Below are positions 1 through 8,046 of a DNA stretch of 18,065 nt, piece by piece. Each line of letters starts with the position of its first letter. The first letter of the stretch is position 1. The stretch comes from CBDUQN01 sp965369375 (lineage in GTDB: Bacteria > Krumholzibacteriota > Krumholzibacteriia > Krumholzibacteriales > Krumholzibacteriaceae). The notes beneath the pieces were generated by a model. The model was not told the DNA's origin. It saw only the letters and a list, made by a program, of their open reading frames with translations, and did not search any database. The position numbers were made by a program, and so were the translations under genes. The stretch is taken from positions 1 through 18,065 of the forward strand of contig CBDUQN010000062.1 of the NCBI GenBank assembly GCA_965369375.1, given 5' to 3'.

Positions 1-22
1 ACCTGACTCTGATCTCTTTCAT
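1..22 (-). CDS. Possible start of a further gene running off the left edge
   Basis: An ATG at 22 on the minus strand is preceded by AAGGA at 35-31 with 8 nt spacing, and opens a frame reading MKEIRVR before the window ends. It lies about 125 bases downstream of the ispF stop in the same direction, so it could be the next gene of the cluster. Only seven codons are visible and no family can be named. Confidence 0.25.
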
Positions 23-127
23 CGTAACGATCCTTATCCGGCTCTGGTCACTTTCATCGATACAAAACTCATCTGAATTCGAGCTCGTTCAGCGAAACGG
101 CCCTTTCATGCGCAGGCGTCCCTCGAC

Positions 128-147
128 GAGAGAATGCACGTTCTCTC
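128..147. other. Stem-loop at the end of ispF
   Basis: GAGAGAA and TTCTCTC form a perfect 7-bp stem around a 6-nt loop, overlapping the ispF stop codon. No T-run follows on either strand, so it is not a convincing terminator. It could be an mRNA-stabilising or pausing hairpin between ispF and the next gene. Confidence 0.3.
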
Positions 148-620
148 TACGTGTCCTTCTCGAGCAGTACCACGACCGTAGCCGCAATGGCCCTGCCCTC
201 TCCCACCGGCCCGAGCCCCTCGCCGCGCGTCGCCTTAATCGAAACCCGGTCCTGCTCAACACCGAGCGCTTTCGATATATTCTCTGCCATGGCATCACGA
301 TGGGGCGCGATCTCCGGCTTCTCGGCGTGAATGATACTGTCGGCGTTTATCAAACGGTACCCCTTACCGGTCATCATCTGGCTTACCCGCCCGAGAATCT
401 TCAGACTGGATATATCCTTGAACGCCTTGGTTTCAGGGAAATGCATCCCGAGGTCCCCGAGGTTCAGCGCTCCGAGTATAGCATCACACAATGCATGCAG
501 AAGCGCATCCGCGTCGGAATGACCCACGAGTCCCATCTCGTGCGCTATGGATACGCCGCCGAGTACGAGCGGCCGTCCCTCGACGAGAGGATGAATATCA
601 TATCCGATTCCCACTCTCAC
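147..620 (-). CDS. ispF: 2-C-methyl-D-erythritol 2,4-cyclodiphosphate synthase (IspF)
   Basis: IspF cyclises CDP-methylerythritol 2-phosphate to ME-2,4-cyclodiphosphate and CMP in the MEP isoprenoid pathway. The family metal ligands are visible: the Asp and His of GYDIH near the N-terminus and the His of HSDADALLHALCDAILGA. GDLGMHFPET and the C-terminal KATRGEGLGPVGEGRAIA stretch also fit. The frame can open at a TTG at 635. I chose the GTG at 620 because GGAG lies 9 nt upstream, and because it gives VRVGIGYDIH, which aligns residue for residue with the N-terminus of E. coli IspF (MRIGHGFDVH). This start gives 157 residues, the usual family length. ispD lies immediately upstream, the common pairing for consecutive MEP enzymes. 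The intergenic part carries a 29-bp tandem duplication that reaches the ribosome binding site. Confidence 0.96.
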   Translation of the reverse strand: MRVGIGYDIHPLVEGRPLVLGGVSIAHEMGLVGHSDADALLHALCDAILGALNLGDLGMHFPETKAFKDISSLKILGRVSQMMTGKGYRLINADSIIHAEKPEIAPHRDAMAENISKALGVEQDRVSIKATRGEGLGPVGEGRAIAATVVVLLEKDT

Positions 621-627
621 TATTTTA

Positions 628-685
628 CGCTCCAATCAGCATCTCTCGCCGCGCCATGTTCCACCCAGCATCTCTCGCCGCGCCA
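628..685. repeat. 29-bp tandem duplication between ispD and ispF
   Basis: Two adjacent 29-bp units (628-656 and 657-685) share a perfect 20-base core (637-656 and 666-685) and match at about 25 of 29 positions overall. The copy nearer ispF supplies the GGAG used as its ribosome binding site. Read on the minus strand, each core contains an ATG that opens only a very short frame. It looks like a recent local slippage duplication. Confidence 0.85.
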
Positions 686-748
686 CGCTGCACACCGCAT
701 CTCATTCGGATGACCGGTTAGCTGATAATGCTTTTTCATTAAGATTAC

Positions 749-1474
749 TCAAGACACCGGCGGTCCGCCGACCGCATCGAGCTCGAGTTTCTTGCCTTCG
801 AGAAAACTGCCGATAATTTCCAGGTCTTCCTTTACCGTGACCTTGATATTCCATCGCTCTCCCTCCACCACCCGCACCGGGAAACCGGCGGCCAGCACGA
901 GGGAGCTTTCGTCGGTTGCCGTCCTGATGGTCTCATCGGCCGTTTCGAACGCCTTTTTCAGAATGTCGAACCTGAACGCCTGGGGGGTCTGTATCTCGAC
1001 CACCCGATCGCGCGGCACGATTCCCTCGAGGTTTTCGTCTCTGAGACGCCCGAGCGTGTCGGTCGCTTCGAGCGCCGGAACAGCGGCGCCCGTCCGCCTG
1101 GCGGCCCCGGCAACTCTCTCGACGAGATGCGTCGATACAATCGGCCTGCAGGCGTCGTGCACGATGACGAGATCCGCTCCTTTGATCGACTTGAGACCGA
1201 TCGCTACCGACTCCTGTCGCGTTTCTCCTCCCGCCAGAAATCTGCAATTCAGTCCGGGCGCCTGCGTTCGCACCTCTTCGGTGGCTTTCTCCTCCCACCC
1301 CGCAGGAACCATCACGATATATCGCTCTACGCAACCCCATGCATCGATGCCCAGGAGAGACCACGCGAGAAGCGTGCGGTTCTGAACGGAATGGAAGCTC
1401 TTGGGTGTCTCACCTCCGAAACGCATTCCCCGTCCCGCGGCCGCCACGATGCATATGATATTTTCGTTGGACAT
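749..1474 (-). CDS. ispD: 2-C-methyl-D-erythritol 4-phosphate cytidylyltransferase (IspD)
   Basis: IspD transfers CMP from CTP to methylerythritol 4-phosphate, the third step of the MEP pathway. The nucleotidyltransferase fold is recognisable from AAAGRGMRFGGETPKSF near the N-terminus (the CTP-binding loop with its Arg and Lys), GGETRQESVAIGL, VHDACRP, EIQTPQAF and TDESSLVLAAG. The frame extends to an ATG at 1492. The ATG at 1474 is preferred because GGGGGAG lies about 9 nt upstream and the protein then begins MSNENIICIVAAAG, as in the family. It has 241 residues, near the usual 230, with a short nonconserved tail (LELDAVGGPPVS). It lies 50 bases downstream of mlaD and upstream of ispF, all co-directional. 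Confidence 0.96.
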   Translation of the reverse strand: MSNENIICIVAAAGRGMRFGGETPKSFHSVQNRTLLAWSLLGIDAWGCVERYIVMVPAGWEEKATEEVRTQAPGLNCRFLAGGETRQESVAIGLKSIKGADLVIVHDACRPIVSTHLVERVAGAARRTGAAVPALEATDTLGRLRDENLEGIVPRDRVVEIQTPQAFRFDILKKAFETADETIRTATDESSLVLAAGFPVRVVEGERWNIKVTVKEDLEIIGSFLEGKKLELDAVGGPPVS

Positions 1475-1524
1475 TTCTTGTTTCTCCCCCATTCACCGGG
1501 TATTCTGATTTCACCCGCCCGGGG

Positions 1525-2421
1525 TCAGAAGATCTCCACCTTTAGATATTTCTTGGGATTCGCCTGTATGTCCATTATCAGCGCATCGAGATTCGTGATC
1601 GCCTGCTCGAGTTTGTTCATGAGCTCGCGATCCTGAACAAGCGCCCCGAGCGTGCTGTCATCGCTTTCGAGACGCTTCGCAATTCTTGCGAGCGCATCCG
1701 CAACATTTCCGATCTTGTCGAAAAGCTCCGGCAATTCACGGCTGACGCCTTCGAGCGTAACGATAATCGTGTCGAGCCTGTCGGTGTTCCTCTCGAGAAG
1801 CCCATCGACCTTCTCAGCGGAGCTCCGAAACGAGCTCACACCCTCTCTGAACTCCGGCGTCGTCTCGCTGATCGTCGTACGGAGCTCCTCGGTAATCGAA
1901 GCGAGATTCTCTACGGTCATCTTGAGGTTTCCACCCTCGGTCAACGCCTCGGCGATTTCGCGGATATTGCCGGTCAGGGACCTCAGATCCTCCATCAGGT
2001 GCCCCATATAGGCGAGCGCCTCCGATATTCCGGGATCGTATGTGCCCTGGATCGTCGCCTCCGGGCCGAGGTAGTTCTCGGATTCCCCCAGAACGATCGT
2101 TACGACCCTATCGCCCATCACCCCGATCGTCTGAAGCGTGGCCCGCGAATCCTCCGGAACCCTCACGTCGGCATCTATCTTCATTTTCACCAGCACGTCG
2201 CGGCCGCGCAGCTCGACACGCCGCACCTCACCCTTCTCGACCCCGTTGATATTGACCTCGTCCCCCTTGTCAATGCCGCTGACCATCGGGAAAACGGCAT
2301 AGAGAATAAACGTTTTCCTGTTCATCTCGAATCCCTGAAACCACATGATACCGAAGATGAGTATAGCGGCCGCCAGGAAGATCGTCAGTCCGACCTTGAA
2401 CTCGAGTGATTTTCCGTCCAT
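1525..2421 (-). CDS. mlaD: MCE-domain phospholipid transport protein, MlaD-like
   Basis: This is the substrate-binding MCE subunit of an Mla-type lipid ABC transporter, anchored in the inner membrane and projecting into the periplasm. A single N-terminal membrane helix (about residues 9-29) follows the typical start KSLEFKVGLTIF. One MCE beta-barrel domain covers about 36-115, with the family motif GxxVxVNGVxxGxV visible as GDEVNINGVEKGEVRRVEL. A long, mostly helical region (about 130-290) follows. At 298 residues it is far longer than E. coli MlaD (about 183) because of this helical tail, which resembles the extended needles of other MCE proteins. Start ATG 2421 has GGAG 5 nt upstream. It follows mlaF by 27 bases, completing an E-F-D order. 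No MlaC or MlaB gene is present here. Confidence 0.93.
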   Translation of the reverse strand: MDGKSLEFKVGLTIFLAAAILIFGIMWFQGFEMNRKTFILYAVFPMVSGIDKGDEVNINGVEKGEVRRVELRGRDVLVKMKIDADVRVPEDSRATLQTIGVMGDRVVTIVLGESENYLGPEATIQGTYDPGISEALAYMGHLMEDLRSLTGNIREIAEALTEGGNLKMTVENLASITEELRTTISETTPEFREGVSSFRSSAEKVDGLLERNTDRLDTIIVTLEGVSRELPELFDKIGNVADALARIAKRLESDDSTLGALVQDRELMNKLEQAITNLDALIMDIQANPKKYLKVEIF

Positions 2422-2448
2422 TTCATCTCCCGCTTGGGTAGCATCGCT

Positions 2449-3219
2449 TCAGATCGCCCGAATGGGGCCCTCTGCCCGCCCCTCGATGAACTGCCTCACG
2501 ATCGCGTCATCGGTAGAGCGAACTTCATCGGGGGAACCGGAAAAGATGATCTTTCCCCCGTGAAGCATCGATATATGATCACCCACTTTATAAGCGCTCT
2601 TGATATCGTGAGTTACAACAACAGAGGTGATCTGTAGCTCCTTCTGCAAACTTCTGATGAGCTCGTTGATCACATCGGCCATTATCGGGTCGAGACCCGT
2701 CGTAGGCTCATCGTAAAGAACGACTTCCGGATTCATTACGATGGCGCGCGCCAGACCGATCCGTTTTTTCATGCCCCCGCTCATCTCGGCGGGGAAATTG
2801 TCGTATATCTCCGAAAGGCCGACAAGCATGAGCTTCCGGCAGACTGTCTCCCGTATCTCTCCCTCTTCCATATCCGTATGCTTTCTCAAGGGGAAAGCCA
2901 GGTTTTCACCCACCGACATCGAATCGAAGAGGGCGGAACTCTGAAAAAGCATACCAAAGTGCATCCTCATTTGAAATAATTTTTTCCTTGTAAATTTCGT
3001 TATATCTTCATTCTTGAAGAGGATCTCCCCCCCGTTCGGTTTGAGGAGGCCCGTGATGTGCTTGAGCATCACACTCTTGCCGCAGCCGCTTCGCCCGATG
3101 ACGACAATCGTCTCCCCCTTGTGAATGTCGAGATCGAGCTCATCGAGCACGCGTTTGCCGTCGAATATCTTCGTCAGGTTTCTTATCTGTATTATCGGCT
3201 CGTGATTCAAACGCGCCAT
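2449..3219 (-). CDS. mlaF: Mla-type lipid ABC transporter ATP-binding protein (MlaF)
   Basis: This is the cytoplasmic ATPase that powers the MlaE permease. The ABC motifs are complete: Walker A GRSGCGKS at residues 42-49, Q-loop in LFQSSALFDS around 93, signature SGGMKKR at 147-153, Walker B VVLYDEP at 166-172, the D-loop TTGLDP, and the switch His in VVTHD at 204. The FQSSALFDSMSVGENLAFPLR stretch is characteristic of the MlaF/Ttg2A branch rather than of generic importers. It has 256 residues, close to the E. coli protein (269). ATG 3219 is preceded by GGGAG at 6 nt. It lies between mlaE (79-base gap) and mlaD (27-base gap). Confidence 0.94.
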   Translation of the reverse strand: MARLNHEPIIQIRNLTKIFDGKRVLDELDLDIHKGETIVVIGRSGCGKSVMLKHITGLLKPNGGEILFKNEDITKFTRKKLFQMRMHFGMLFQSSALFDSMSVGENLAFPLRKHTDMEEGEIRETVCRKLMLVGLSEIYDNFPAEMSGGMKKRIGLARAIVMNPEVVLYDEPTTGLDPIMADVINELIRSLQKELQITSVVVTHDIKSAYKVGDHISMLHGGKIIFSGSPDEVRSTDDAIVRQFIEGRAEGPIRAI

Positions 3220-3298
3220 GCGTAACTCCCTGCAATTTCAGCGCATCTGTTGCACCTGCGCCTGCCGGCGGCGCCCATCGACCCCCGATCCCACGTCA

Positions 3299-4087
3299 CT
3301 ACGCCGGCGCGAATATGATCCGGAAGATCAGCGAAGCGAGCAGGTAGTTCGAGATGAGGATCAGAAGACAGGACGAGACGACGGCCCTCATCGTCGCGAT
3401 GCCGACTCCCTCCGCCCCTCCCCGCGTGACAAAACCGTTATAGCAACCCATAAGTGCAATAATCAGACCGAAGACAAAGGTCTTCATCAGACCGCCGGCG
3501 AGATCCTGCGACCGATACAGCAGGCGGAGGCCGCTGGTGAACAGGTTGAAGCTCACCCCGATCGAAATACGTGCAACGACCATCCCACCGATGATGGCGA
3601 GCAGATCGGAGAATATCGTCAGAACGGGAAGCATTATCGTGGCGGCTATGATTCGCGGGAGCACGAGATACTCTATCGGATCTATCGCGATCATCTCCAT
3701 CGCGTCGATCTGCTCGGTGACCCTCATCGTACCCAGCTCGGCGGCGATATTCGCGCTCACCCGCCCCCCCACGACGAGTGCGGTCAGGACGGGACCGAGC
3801 TCGAGTATCACGGATTTGCCGACGACCGTGCCGATGAATCTCAAGGGGACGTAGTTCTGAAATTGATACGCCGCCTGCACCGAGGTGACCGCGCCGACGA
3901 AGAGAGAGGTGACGAGAACGAGGGGGAGCGAACCGATGCCGATACGCTCCATCTGGATGAGCACGTTCCGCATGTTCCTGAACGTCCGGGGAAGCAAAAG
4001 GAAAACGCGCCCGAGGAGGACGAAGACACCGCCGATCTCTTCGACGAATTCGAGAAAATACCTGCCGAGCAGGGCAAAGACAGTCAC
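3299..4087 (-). CDS. mlaE: Mla-type lipid ABC transporter permease (MlaE)
   Basis: This is the integral membrane permease of the MCE transporter and partner of MlaF and MlaD. It is hydrophobic throughout, with an N-terminal amphipathic or interfacial helix and about five membrane helices. The most conserved family stretch is clear: VLTALVVGGRVSANIAAELGTM followed by RVTEQIDAMEMIAIDPIEYLVLPRIIA (about residues 99-146). It has 262 residues, matching E. coli MlaE (260). The start is a GTG at 4087 with GGAGG 8 nt upstream. The stop codon of dnaB lies 56 bases upstream, so it is probably co-transcribed with dnaB. The transporter moves phospholipids between inner and outer membranes, which implies a diderm cell. 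Direction of transport cannot be inferred from sequence. Confidence 0.95.
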   Translation of the reverse strand: MTVFALLGRYFLEFVEEIGGVFVLLGRVFLLLPRTFRNMRNVLIQMERIGIGSLPLVLVTSLFVGAVTSVQAAYQFQNYVPLRFIGTVVGKSVILELGPVLTALVVGGRVSANIAAELGTMRVTEQIDAMEMIAIDPIEYLVLPRIIAATIMLPVLTIFSDLLAIIGGMVVARISIGVSFNLFTSGLRLLYRSQDLAGGLMKTFVFGLIIALMGCYNGFVTRGGAEGVGIATMRAVVSSCLLILISNYLLASLIFRIIFAPA

Positions 4088-4143
4088 CGATTCAGCCTCC
4101 GCGGACTCAACAAAACCACCTCACGGCTCAGGACGCGCATCTC

Positions 4144-5532
4144 CTAGAAGACTTCCCGGGGTTCCTCCATTTCGACCGATGCCATGGAGCGAAACCGCGT
4201 GTACTGCTTCTCGAAGAGCAGATCGACCGATCCGGTCGGACCGTTTCTCTGTTTCCCGATTATCAGCTCGGCCTTCCCCTCCTTCTCGGGATCATCAGGA
4301 TCGTATAACTCCGGCCGGTAGAGAAACAGTACGAGATCGGCATCCTGCTCAATCGCGCCCGACTCCCTGAGGTCCGAGAGCATAGGCCGCCGCGCGCCGC
4401 CGCGCGCCTCAACGGCTCGCGAGAGCTGTGACATCGCGACAACGGGTATGCTGAGCTCCTTGGCGAGCGCCTTCATCGATCTCGAGATCGATGATATCTC
4501 CTGTTGCCTGTTTTCGAACCGTCCGCTCGATCTCGCAAGCTGCATATAGTCTATAAACAGTATCGATATGTCATACTCGGCCTTGAGCCGTCTCGCCCTC
4601 GCCCGCATATCGAGTGTCGAGATCGCCGGCGTGTCGTCGATAAAGATGGGGGATTCAGAGAGTAGCCCGGCCGCGTTGGTCAGGCGCTCGATATCCTTCG
4701 CGCTCGTAAATCCGCGACGCACTTTCTGCGCGTCGACCTGCGCCTCCGAGCAGAGCAATCGCTGCACGAGCAGCTCCTTCGACATCTCGAGACTGAAGAA
4801 GGCAACCGGCTTGCGCTCCGTCAGCCCCACATGCTGGCTGATATTGAGGGCGAAACTCGTCTTTCCCATCGAGGGCCGGCCCGCGATGATAACGAGATCT
4901 CCCGGATGGAACCCTGCGGTGTATTTATCGAGATCGATGAAACCGCTCGGAAGCCCCGTCACGCTCTGGCGCGTTTCATGAACCCTTTGTATTTCCTCGA
5001 AACGCTCCTTGAGAATATCCTTGATATGAAAAAATCCCTGGCTGACACGGTATTCCGAGATCTTGAAAATCTTCTGCTCCGCCTCGTCGAGCAGGGTATT
5101 GGCGGATTCGCTGCTCCGGTAGCATTCACCCGAGATCTCGCCCGCGGCACGTATCAACTGTCTGAGGATATATTTCTCGAGCACGATCTTCGCGTAGTGC
5201 TCGATATTCGCCGCAGTCGGCACACTGTCGACGAAATCGGTGAGTGCCGGCAACCCGCCGACTTCATCGAGGACGTCCGATTTGTTCAGCTCCTCGGAAA
5301 GCGTCATCACATCGATCGGTTCGCGCCGCATGAAGAGCGTGATCATTGCGCGGAAGATCATCCCGTGCGCCGGCTTGTAGAACGCCTCCGGCGAGACGAT
5401 TTCCACGGCCGTGGTGGCCGCTTCGGGCTCGAGGAGCATGCCGCCGAGAACGGCCCGCTCAGCCTCCAACGCCTGGGGCGGAATCTTGTCCAGTCCCCTG
5501 GTTTCAGTTCTCTCACCATATTCATTTGCCAT
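4144..5532 (-). CDS. dnaB: Replicative DNA helicase DnaB
   Basis: DnaB is the hexameric 5'-3' helicase that unwinds the fork and binds primase. The N-terminal domain (about 15-115) begins with the standard IPPQALEAERAVLGGMLL. The RecA-like C-terminal domain carries Walker A GRPSMGKTS at 218-226, the FFSLEMSKELLVQRLL segment, Walker B ILFIDYMQL at 324-332, AMSQLSRAVEAR, LRESGAIEQDADLVLFLYR, and the arginine-finger loop GKQRNGPTG at 426-434. The length of 462 residues is normal. No intein or other insertion is present. ATG 5532 has AGGTG about 8 nt upstream. It sits between the uracil-DNA glycosylase gene (49-base gap) and mlaE; its usual partner rplI is not here. Confidence 0.98.
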   Translation of the reverse strand: MANEYGERTETRGLDKIPPQALEAERAVLGGMLLEPEAATTAVEIVSPEAFYKPAHGMIFRAMITLFMRREPIDVMTLSEELNKSDVLDEVGGLPALTDFVDSVPTAANIEHYAKIVLEKYILRQLIRAAGEISGECYRSSESANTLLDEAEQKIFKISEYRVSQGFFHIKDILKERFEEIQRVHETRQSVTGLPSGFIDLDKYTAGFHPGDLVIIAGRPSMGKTSFALNISQHVGLTERKPVAFFSLEMSKELLVQRLLCSEAQVDAQKVRRGFTSAKDIERLTNAAGLLSESPIFIDDTPAISTLDMRARARRLKAEYDISILFIDYMQLARSSGRFENRQQEISSISRSMKALAKELSIPVVAMSQLSRAVEARGGARRPMLSDLRESGAIEQDADLVLFLYRPELYDPDDPEKEGKAELIIGKQRNGPTGSVDLLFEKQYTRFRSMASVEMEEPREVF

Positions 5533-5581
5533 AACGCCGCACCTGCCCGTTCGAGAGACCGAAGTTCACATTACAAAAATA

Positions 5582-6499
5582 TCATGTTCCAAACGCTTCT
5601 TCGTACACCTCGCGCACCCGCTTGATATCCTCCCAGGCGTCCCTCTTGAGGTTTGGATTCCTCAGAAGCGCCGCCGGGTGATACATAACGATCACTTTCG
5701 TGTCATCGTAGTAATGAATGCCCTGGCGCAGCATCGACAGAGACACGTTACGCTTGAGCAGGTTCACGCCGGCCACCCTGCCCATCGCCACTATCAGAAC
5801 GGGGTCGATGAGTTCCAGCTGCTTCCGTAAATAAGGTTCGCACGCCTTCGATTCGCCTTCATTCGGATCACGGTTGCCGGGAGGTCGGCACTTGAGGATG
5901 TTCGTGATATAGACATCATCCCTGCTGAAACCGACCGAAGCGAGAATCTTGGTCAATAGCTTGCCCGCGCGGCCGACAAAGGGCAGACCCTGAAGATCCT
6001 CATCCCTGCCGGGCGCCTCGCCGATAAAAATGATTCTCGACTTCGGATCCCCGCTGCCGAATACCGTTTTGGTTCTTCCCTCCGAGAGGGTGCACCGTGT
6101 GCACGTGGAAACCTTCCGCCCGAGCGATTCGAGATCGAGACCGCCGAGATCGAGCGTGGCGCTCTTTTTGCCTTCGTTGAAAAGGCTCGCCTGCGCTTGC
6201 GCCTTCTCCTCGTATTGAAAATGGATCGACGGCGCTTCTTCCCGGAGTTTCTCCGGTTGCTTGGCTTTCGTCACTTTTGCCGGCCGCTCCGCTTCTGTCC
6301 CCTCAACCGGCGGGCCCTCTTCCCCGGGGGCAGGCCGCGATACCGGCTGTTTCCTTTTCGTCTCCATCCCCGGTCCCCCCCGACTCATCGAGCTTTTCCC
6401 GCCCGCAGCGTGCACCCTGTGGAGCACGGAATCACCGGCCTCGGATCTCCTCATCAGGTATCGCTGCACCTCGGCAATCAGCTCCCGATCAAATCCCAT
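5582..6499 (-). CDS. udg: Family 4 uracil-DNA glycosylase with a long N-terminal extension
   Basis: This enzyme excises uracil from DNA to start base-excision repair. The catalytic domain occupies about residues 125-305. GEAPGRDED (160-168) and HPAALLRNP (about 274-282) are the two active-site motifs of the family. Four cysteines, C133 and C136 (CTRC), C204 (KCRPPGNR) and C220 (ACEPYL), fit the [4Fe-4S] cluster of family 4 enzymes. The first 125 residues are unlike the roughly 200-residue archetype. They open with a helical start (MGFDRELIAEVQRYLMRR), and a Pro, Glu and Lys-rich, probably disordered linker follows. Similar extensions occur in many bacterial members annotated as a phage SPO1 DNA polymerase-related protein. 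ATG 6499 lies 3 bases after the coaBC stop, so translation is probably coupled. Confidence 0.95.
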   Translation of the reverse strand: MGFDRELIAEVQRYLMRRSEAGDSVLHRVHAAGGKSSMSRGGPGMETKRKQPVSRPAPGEEGPPVEGTEAERPAKVTKAKQPEKLREEAPSIHFQYEEKAQAQASLFNEGKKSATLDLGGLDLESLGRKVSTCTRCTLSEGRTKTVFGSGDPKSRIIFIGEAPGRDEDLQGLPFVGRAGKLLTKILASVGFSRDDVYITNILKCRPPGNRDPNEGESKACEPYLRKQLELIDPVLIVAMGRVAGVNLLKRNVSLSMLRQGIHYYDDTKVIVMYHPAALLRNPNLKRDAWEDIKRVREVYEEAFGT

Positions 6500-6502
6500 G
6501 GC

Positions 6503-7735
6503 TCATTTCTTTCGTTTTAAATCGGCGACAATTCTTTCGAGAATTATTGCGGCGGCTTCTTCCTTCGTGATAACCGGCGTGGTGACGATCTTCCTGTTAC
6601 CCTTGAAAAGTGTGATCTGGTTCGTCGCTACGTTAAAGCCGGTCTCTTTTCCAACGACATTCAGGACGAGATAGTCGCATCCCTTCTCCCTGATCTTTTT
6701 ACGAGCGCCTCTCTCCGGATCGTCGGTTTCCAGAGCGAAGCCGACGACGATCTGGCCCTTTCGTTTCTTCTTCGCGACTGACGCGAGTATATCGTCAGTC
6801 GGGCGAAGGCCGAGCTCGAATCGTCCCTCCGTTCTCCGCAGCTTCGATACCAACTTCCGATCGGGCGTATAATCACTGACGGCGGCGGCCATGACGAGAA
6901 GATCACATTTCGGGAAACCTCTCATGACGGCCGACTTCATCTGCGCGGCGGTGCGCACGCTCTTTACCGAATCCACATCGGGAGGATCGATATCAACGGG
7001 GCCGTGAACGAGCGTTACATGAGCCCCCCTCCCTTTCGCCGCCGCGGCGATGGCAAAACCCATTCTTCCCGATGAGCGGTTCGATATATACCGAACGGCA
7101 TCGATGTCTTCTTCGGTTCTTCCCGCGGTAACGAGAATCCGCACTCCCTCGAGATCCCCGGGAGCGAAGGAGCTCTCGAGAGCGCCGACGATCTCTTCCG
7201 GTTCGGCCATACGGCCGGGGCCGAGGTCGCCGCATGCGAGCTCTCCCGATGGGGGCTCGATCAGTCCCGCTCCGTCGCCCACAAGCGTCCTGATGTTTCG
7301 CTGAACGGCGGCGTTGCACCACATCGCATCATTCATCGCCGGCGCAAAGAAGACGTGGCAGCGTGACGCGAGGAGAACGGTGCTCGCCAGATCGTCACCG
7401 AGGCCGAGAGCCGCCTTGGCCAGAAAATCGGCCGTGGCGGGCGCGACGACGACAAGCTCCGCCCAGGAAGCGAGCTCGACGTGCTCCACCCCGGGCCTGT
7501 CACGCGGCGCAAAGAGGTCGCGGGGAACAGGATTTCCCGAGAGAACCTCGAATGTCAGTGGTGTAACGAGCTCGGTTGCGGCTTCACTCATTACCACCCG
7601 TACCTCCGCCCCACCCATTTTGAGCAAGCGAACCAGAAAGGCGGACTTGTAGGCGGCGATTCCACCCGTGACTATGAGAAGGATCCTCTTTCCCGTGAGT
7701 CCCCCGCTGCGCCTACTCCTCCTCCTGCTTTTCAT
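6503..7735 (-). CDS. coaBC: Bifunctional phosphopantothenoylcysteine decarboxylase / phosphopantothenate-cysteine ligase (CoaBC)
   Basis: CoaBC carries out two consecutive coenzyme A steps: joining cysteine to 4'-phosphopantothenate, then FMN-dependent decarboxylation to 4'-phosphopantetheine. The CoaC half (about 15-190) shows VTGGIAAYKS, the catalytic His in VEHVELASWAE (H85), FAPAMNDAMW, and the substrate-clamp Cys in LACGDLGPGRM (C168). The CoaB half (about 196-405) shows ILVTAGRTEEDIDAVRYISNRSSGRMG, the AAAVSDY motif (294-300) and VGFALETDD. The KIKK motif of the family reads KLRR here. It has 410 residues, the normal length. The ATG at 7735 is the only start in frame before the fold begins. 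It lies inside rpoZ, giving a 23-base overlap, and adds a basic start (MKSRRRSRRSGG). Confidence 0.97.
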   Translation of the reverse strand: MKSRRRSRRSGGLTGKRILLIVTGGIAAYKSAFLVRLLKMGGAEVRVVMSEAATELVTPLTFEVLSGNPVPRDLFAPRDRPGVEHVELASWAELVVVAPATADFLAKAALGLGDDLASTVLLASRCHVFFAPAMNDAMWCNAAVQRNIRTLVGDGAGLIEPPSGELACGDLGPGRMAEPEEIVGALESSFAPGDLEGVRILVTAGRTEEDIDAVRYISNRSSGRMGFAIAAAAKGRGAHVTLVHGPVDIDPPDVDSVKSVRTAAQMKSAVMRGFPKCDLLVMAAAVSDYTPDRKLVSKLRRTEGRFELGLRPTDDILASVAKKKRKGQIVVGFALETDDPERGARKKIREKGCDYLVLNVVGKETGFNVATNQITLFKGNRKIVTTPVITKEEAAAIILERIVADLKRKK

Positions 7736-7904
7736 ACTTGAACTTCACTTTCCCTTCAGCCAGGCGTCTCATCGCTATCGAAGTCGGCTTGTCCTCGATC
7801 TCCTTCCCGGACAACCTGATTATCGTATTGACTCTTCTGGCCTCCTTGGCCATGACCCGAACCGCTTCGTATCTGTTGGGTATTCGATCCAAAATCTTCT
7901 CCAT
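7713..7904 (-). CDS. rpoZ: RNA polymerase omega subunit
   Basis: Omega assists beta-prime folding and assembly of RNA polymerase. The protein has only 63 residues but shows the family pattern: ILDRIPNRYEAVRVMAKEARRVN, then a central segment ending KPTSIAMRRLAEGKVKFKY, close to the KPxxIAxxELxxGKI pattern of omega. The position between gmk and coaBC is the classical one and strongly supports the call. The charged tail EKQEEE overlaps the start of coaBC by 23 bases. The upstream gap of 180 bases to gmk is the largest inside the yicC-ispF cluster and contains a promoter candidate. Confidence 0.93.
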   Translation of the reverse strand: MEKILDRIPNRYEAVRVMAKEARRVNTIIRLSGKEIEDKPTSIAMRRLAEGKVKFKYEKQEEE

Positions 7905-8046
7905 CGGTTAAAGCCTCGTCTTTGCTATTTTTATCGACTGAATGTAAAACCCGGTTTTGCCTTGAAAAGGCTGCCGATCCGATCGTCTGCTCTGGCTCCA
8001 CCAGGCCACGGCATGATGGCACAACTGAAATTCTTCTAGAATATAC

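Noticed and set aside
3218..4147. Plus-strand open frame of 309 codons opposite mlaE
   Set aside because: It is the antisense shadow of a well-supported MlaE gene. Its composition is dominated by charged residues (Asp, Glu, Arg, His) and it has no recognisable domain.
4831..5625. Plus-strand open frame of 264 codons opposite dnaB
   Set aside because: It overlaps DnaB completely on the other strand and shows no family signature; it arises from GC-rich codon bias.
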